Below, piece by piece: positions 5,255-8,168 of a stretch of DNA of 8,168 nucleotides. The DNA comes from BMS3Abin12 sp964487445 (GTDB lineage Bacteria > Pseudomonadota > Gammaproteobacteria > 21-64-14). A program made the position numbers and the translations under genes. The stretch covers positions 1-8,168 of the forward strand of contig CAZAQG010000095.1 of assembly GCA_964487445.1 (NCBI GenBank), read 5' to 3'. The stretch's first letter is position 1, and each line of letters begins with the position of its first letter. The notes beneath the pieces are model-generated. The model was not told where the DNA came from, ran no database searches, and saw nothing but the letters and a program-made list of their open reading frames with translations.

Positions 5255-7723
5255 GTGGCAAAAGACAAGGCTTCAGACAAGGCTTCAGACAAGGCTTCCG
5301 AAGTAATCGACGACCAGACCCTGGTGACGCCTGTGCTGCCGCTCCGGGATGTGGTGGTCTATCCGCATATGGTGGTCCCGCTGTTCGTCGGGCGCGAGAA
5401 ATCGATCCATGCGCTCGACGCCGCCATGCAGAACGACAAGCAGATCCTGCTGGTGGCACAGAAGAGCGCCGAGGTGGATGACCCGCAGGTCGACGAGTTC
5501 CACCACTTCGGGACGCTGTCGACCATCCTGCAGCTGCTCAAGCTCCCCGACGGGACCGTGAAGGTCCTGGTCGAGGGGTCGCAGCGCGCGGAGGCCGTCA
5601 GTTTTCTGACCACAGAAGAGCATTTCTCGGCACGCGTGGTGGTCCGCGAGCAACCGGCGCCCGAGGAGGATCGTGAGATCGAGGTACTGGTGCGCTCCGT
5701 CATGGGGCAGTTCGACCACTACGTCAAGCTCAACAAGAAGATTCCGCCGGAGATCCTCACCTCGTTGGCGGGCATCGATGATCCGGGCCGGCTCGCCGAC
5801 ACCATCGCCGCGCACATGGCACTCAAGCTCGAGGAGAAGCAGCACGTCCTCGAGATCATCGGCGTGCGTGAGCGCCTCGAACATCTCATGGGCCTGGTCG
5901 AGGCGGAGATCGACATCCTCCAGGTCGAGAAGCGCATTCGCACACGCGTCAAACAGCAGATGGAGAAGAGCCAGCGCGAGTACTACCTGAACGAGCAGAT
6001 GAAGGCCATTCAGAAGGAACTCGGCGAGTTGGAGGACGCCCCCAACGAACTGGAGGACCTCGCCCAGAAGATCGAAAAGGCCGGTATGCCGAAGGACGTC
6101 AAGGCCAAGGCCACCGGGGAGTTGAACAAGCTGCGCCTCATGTCCCCGATGTCGGCGGAGGCGACCGTGGTCCGCAACTACATCGAGTGGCTGGTGAACG
6201 TGCCGTGGAAGAAGCGCACCAAGATCCGTCACGACCTCGGTGCCGCCGAGGAGGTGTTGGAGCAGGACCACTACGGGCTCGAGAAGGTGAAGGAACGCAT
6301 CGTCGAGTATCTCGCGGTGCAGCAGCGCGTGCGCAAGTTGAAGGGACCGATCCTGTGCCTGGTCGGCCCCCCCGGCGTCGGCAAGACCTCGCTCGGGCGC
6401 TCGATCGCGCGCGCGACGAGCCGCGAGTTCGTACGCATGTCGCTCGGCGGCGTGCGCGATGAAGCGGAGATCCGCGGGCACCGGCGCACCTATATCGGTT
6501 CCCTGCCGGGCAAGATCATTCAGAACCTCGCCAAGGTCGGGGTGCGCAACCCGTTGTTCCTGCTGGACGAGATCGACAAGATGGCGATGGACTTCCGGGG
6601 CGACCCGTCCTCGGCCCTGCTCGAGGTTCTGGACCCGGAGCAGAACCACACGTTCAACGATCACTACCTGGAGGTGGATTTCGACCTCTCCGACGTGATG
6701 TTCGTGGCGACCGCCAATACCCTCAACATCCCGCCGGCGCTGCTCGACCGCATGGAGGTCATCCGCCTGCCGGGCTATACCGAGGATGAAAAGATCCACA
6801 TCGCGGAGCGCTATCTCGTTCCCAAGCAGATGAAGGCCAACGGGCTGAAGCCCAACGAGTTGGTGATCACCGAGGGGGCCATCCGCGACATCGTCCGCTT
6901 CTACACCCGAGAGGCGGGGGTGCGGAACCTGGAGCGCGAGATCGCCAAGATCTGCCGCAAGGTGGTCAAGAACGTGCAACTGAAGCCGCGCGACGGGAAG
7001 ACGACGGTTACGCCGCGGGTCCTCGGAAAGTATCTGGGGGTGCGTCGATTCCGGTACGGGCGTGCCGAGGAGTACGACCAGATCGGCCAGGTCACCGGGC
7101 TCGCCTGGACGGAGGTCGGCGGGGAATTGCTGACCATCGAGGCCGCCGTGGTCCCGGGCAAGGGCAAGCTGATCCACACCGGGCAGCTCGGCGAGGTGAT
7201 GCAGGAGTCGATCCAGGCCGCGGTGACGGTGGTACGCAGCCGCGCGGAGACCCTCGGCATCGATCCCGACTTCCACCAGAAGTTCGACCTCCACATCCAC
7301 GTACCGGAGGGCGCGACGCCCAAGGACGGTCCGAGCGCCGGCGTGGGCATGTGTACCGCCTTGGTCTCGGCGCTGACCAAGATCGCGGTATGCTCGGATG
7401 TGGCGATGACCGGCGAGATCACCCTGCGCGGTGAAATCCTGCCCATCGGCGGGTTGAAGGAGAAACTGTTGGCGGCGCACCGGGGCGGTATTGGAATCGT
7501 CCTTATTCCGGAAGAGAACCGAAAAGATCTTGTGGAGATCCCCAAGAACATCAAGGACCATCTCGACATCCGCCCGGTGCGTTGGATCGACGAGGTCCTG
7601 GCGGTCGCGCTGCAGCGCATGCCGTCCCCGTTGCATGGCCCGGAGGCGCAGGGGAAGTCCAAATCGGTCGCCAAGGAAGGGGGGGCCAAGACCAAGAAAG
7701 GAAGCCGCATCCGGGCGCATTGA
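5255..7723 (+). CDS. lon: Lon, ATP-dependent serine protease
   Basis: Lon is a cytoplasmic AAA+ protease that degrades misfolded proteins and unstable regulators in one polypeptide. The protein has 822 residues (E. coli 784). The N-terminal substrate domain (about 25–215) begins TPVLPLRDVVVYPHM. A coiled-coil segment follows (about 220–275, KRIRTRVKQQMEKSQREYYL). Walker A is GPPGVGKT (371–378) and Walker B is LFLLDEID (434–441). The protease domain has the Ser694–Lys737 dyad (KDGPSAG and GGLKEKLLAAHRGG). The start is GTG, preceded by GAGGA (5244–5248) six bases upstream; the next in-frame ATG is inside the conserved YPHM motif and too late. Two differences from E. coli stand out: an N-terminal leader with three tandem DKAS repeats, and a Lys/Gly-rich tail from about residue 796 that may be disordered. 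Sigma32 and sigma54 promoter matches lie upstream. Confidence 0.98.
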   Translation: MAKDKASDKASDKASEVIDDQTLVTPVLPLRDVVVYPHMVVPLFVGREKSIHALDAAMQNDKQILLVAQKSAEVDDPQVDEFHHFGTLSTILQLLKLPDGTVKVLVEGSQRAEAVSFLTTEEHFSARVVVREQPAPEEDREIEVLVRSVMGQFDHYVKLNKKIPPEILTSLAGIDDPGRLADTIAAHMALKLEEKQHVLEIIGVRERLEHLMGLVEAEIDILQVEKRIRTRVKQQMEKSQREYYLNEQMKAIQKELGELEDAPNELEDLAQKIEKAGMPKDVKAKATGELNKLRLMSPMSAEATVVRNYIEWLVNVPWKKRTKIRHDLGAAEEVLEQDHYGLEKVKERIVEYLAVQQRVRKLKGPILCLVGPPGVGKTSLGRSIARATSREFVRMSLGGVRDEAEIRGHRRTYIGSLPGKIIQNLAKVGVRNPLFLLDEIDKMAMDFRGDPSSALLEVLDPEQNHTFNDHYLEVDFDLSDVMFVATANTLNIPPALLDRMEVIRLPGYTEDEKIHIAERYLVPKQMKANGLKPNELVITEGAIRDIVRFYTREAGVRNLEREIAKICRKVVKNVQLKPRDGKTTVTPRVLGKYLGVRRFRYGRAEEYDQIGQVTGLAWTEVGGELLTIEAAVVPGKGKLIHTGQLGEVMQESIQAAVTVVRSRAETLGIDPDFHQKFDLHIHVPEGATPKDGPSAGVGMCTALVSALTKIAVCSDVAMTGEITLRGEILPIGGLKEKLLAAHRGGIGIVLIPEENRKDLVEIPKNIKDHLDIRPVRWIDEVLAVALQRMPSPLHGPEAQGKSKSVAKEGGAKTKKGSRIRAH
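5264..5299 (+). repeat. Three tandem 12-base repeats in the lon N-terminus
   Basis: GACAAGGCTTCA occurs twice, followed by GACAAGGCTTCC, head to tail. In the lon frame this encodes DKASDKASDKAS (residues 4–15), just before the conserved domain. The near-identical codons suggest recent duplication by slippage. Because the unit is 12 bases, gain or loss keeps the frame. Confidence 0.9.
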
Positions 7724-7732
7724 GGCGCCCGG
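7711..7732 (+). terminator. Perfect hairpin spanning the lon stop codon
   Basis: CCGGGCGC (7711–7718) and GCGCCCGG (7725–7732) pair perfectly around the loop ATTGAG, which contains the TGA stop. All eight pairs are G-C. No T-run follows, so this is not a textbook terminator; it may block exonucleases or act with Rho. The right arm can also form an alternative hairpin, GCCCG-GTG-CGGGC (7727–7739). Confidence 0.45.
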
Positions 7733-7751
7733 TGCGGGCCTCGGGGCGCGG

Positions 7752-7781
7752 TTGACAGTTCTTCAAAGCGATTGGTATAAA
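7752..7781 (+). promoter_or_regulatory. Sigma70 promoter of hupB
   Basis: TTGACA (7752–7757) is a perfect -35. TATAAA (7776–7781, five of six) follows after 18 bases; a shift by one base gives GTATAA at 17. Transcription would start near 7788, leaving a leader of about 88 bases. This is the strongest housekeeping promoter in the window and fits the high expression expected of HU. Confidence 0.8.
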
Positions 7782-7875
7782 GGCTCACGCCGCACGATCC
7801 CGGTTCCGGATCCCACGCCCGGCGGCGGTCCCCGAATCGCGGGTCGTTCCGCAACCTGTGGAGGAGAATAATCAG

Positions 7876-8148
7876 ATGAACAAGGCAGACCTCATCGAGG
7901 CGGTGGCCAAGTCGGTCGATCTCCCCAAGACTTCCGCCGCACGCGCGGTGGATGCCATTCTCGGCGCGGTGACCAAGGCGCTCGAGAAGGGGGACTCGGT
8001 GACGCTGGTCGGGTTCGGCAGTTTCCATCTGCGTAAACGCAAGGCGCGTGACGGGCGCAACCCGCAGACCGGCGAGTCGATTCGAATCAAGGCCGCCAAG
8101 ATTCCGAGCTTCAAGGCTGGCAAGGCCCTCAAGGATGCCGTAAACTAG
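7876..8148 (+). CDS. hupB: DNA-binding protein HU-beta, nucleoid-associated
   Basis: HU is a small basic dimer that bends and compacts DNA without sequence specificity and supports replication, recombination and repair. The protein has 90 residues, the family length. It starts MNKADLIEAVA and carries GFGSF at 46–50. The DNA-inserting arm has the RNPQTGE motif at 61–67, with the conserved Pro63. The C-terminal helix ends the protein. The ATG at 7876 is preferred over the upstream in-frame GTG at 7858 because GGAGGAG (7860–7866) sits 9 bases before it and homology begins exactly there. The order lon–hupB supports HU-beta rather than HU-alpha. No terminator is visible in the 20 bases that remain after the stop. 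Confidence 0.97.
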   Translation: MNKADLIEAVAKSVDLPKTSAARAVDAILGAVTKALEKGDSVTLVGFGSFHLRKRKARDGRNPQTGESIRIKAAKIPSFKAGKALKDAVN

Positions 8149-8149
8149 C

Positions 8150-8168
8150 GCGTTCCCAGTGCGTTCCC
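8150..8168 (+). repeat. Short direct repeat after hupB, cut by the window edge
   Basis: GCGTTCCC occurs twice with AGT between, an 11-base period, beginning one base after the hupB stop codon. The second copy ends exactly at the window edge, so the extent of the repeat is unknown. Confidence 0.4.

Noticed and set aside
5238..5257. Possible RNA-thermometer fold over the lon ribosome-binding site
   Set aside because: Only two three-base stems (CAC/GTG and GGA/TCC) separated by a large bulge; too weak to claim.
5038..5481. 147-codon + strand frame through the lon leader and lon start
   Set aside because: It runs through the sigma54 and sigma32 sites and overlaps lon out of frame. The GFRQGFRQGFR segment is only the lon 12-base repeat read in another frame.
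5285..7720. 811-codon open frame antisense to nearly all of lon
   Set aside because: It is in codon register with lon, so its stops would need sense codons TTA, CTA or TCA, which lon avoids. It ends exactly at a TCA codon in the DKAS repeat. Its translation is rich in Arg, His and Leu and has no recognisable domain.
6901..8028. 375-codon - strand frame across the lon end and hupB
   Set aside because: It overlaps two clear genes and the hupB promoter, and its translation has no recognisable domain.
1..8168. CRISPR arrays, insertion sequences, tRNA or rRNA genes, phage attachment sites
   Set aside because: I saw no spaced direct repeats of CRISPR size, no transposase, no terminal inverted repeats, no cloverleaf sequences and no rRNA motifs.

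Overview
The window carries the conserved protein-quality-control block tig–clpP–clpX–lon–hupB, all on the + strand and in the gene order typical of Gammaproteobacteria. ClpP, ClpX, Lon and HU read very close to the E. coli proteins. The coding regions are GC-rich. Together these suggest a high-GC gammaproteobacterium, perhaps a Chromatiales-like or Acidiferrobacter-like lineage; the species cannot be fixed from this window.

Layout. At the left edge, on the - strand, lies a gene for an exported Sel1-like protein of unknown function (35–859). Upstream of it on the same strand is a weak small ORF (948–1121) with a plausible sigma70 promoter. The divergent spacer 860–1415 also holds the likely tig promoter. 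Then come trigger factor (1416–2708), ClpP (2842–3498), ClpX (3685–4962), Lon (5255–7723) and HU (7876–8148). The spacers are 133, 186, 292 and 152 bases, so there is no translational coupling. The two spacers around lon carry their own promoters.

How the genes work together. Trigger factor meets nascent chains at the ribosome exit tunnel. ClpX unfolds tagged or damaged proteins and feeds them to the ClpP chamber. Lon degrades misfolded and regulatory proteins on its own. HU is a nucleoid protein and, in E. coli, HU-beta is a known Lon substrate.

What is unusual. The block itself is ordinary housekeeping DNA and I see no new multi-gene system. The most interesting signal is upstream of lon. 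A full-consensus sigma54 (-24/-12) promoter at 5051–5066 sits about 40 bases ahead of a very good sigma32 heat-shock promoter at 5108–5136. That would give lon two alternative-sigma inputs. Smaller points are a three-copy 12-base in-frame repeat at the Lon N-terminus, a perfect hairpin around the lon stop codon, and a hairpin that could mask the ribosome-binding site of the Sel1-like gene.
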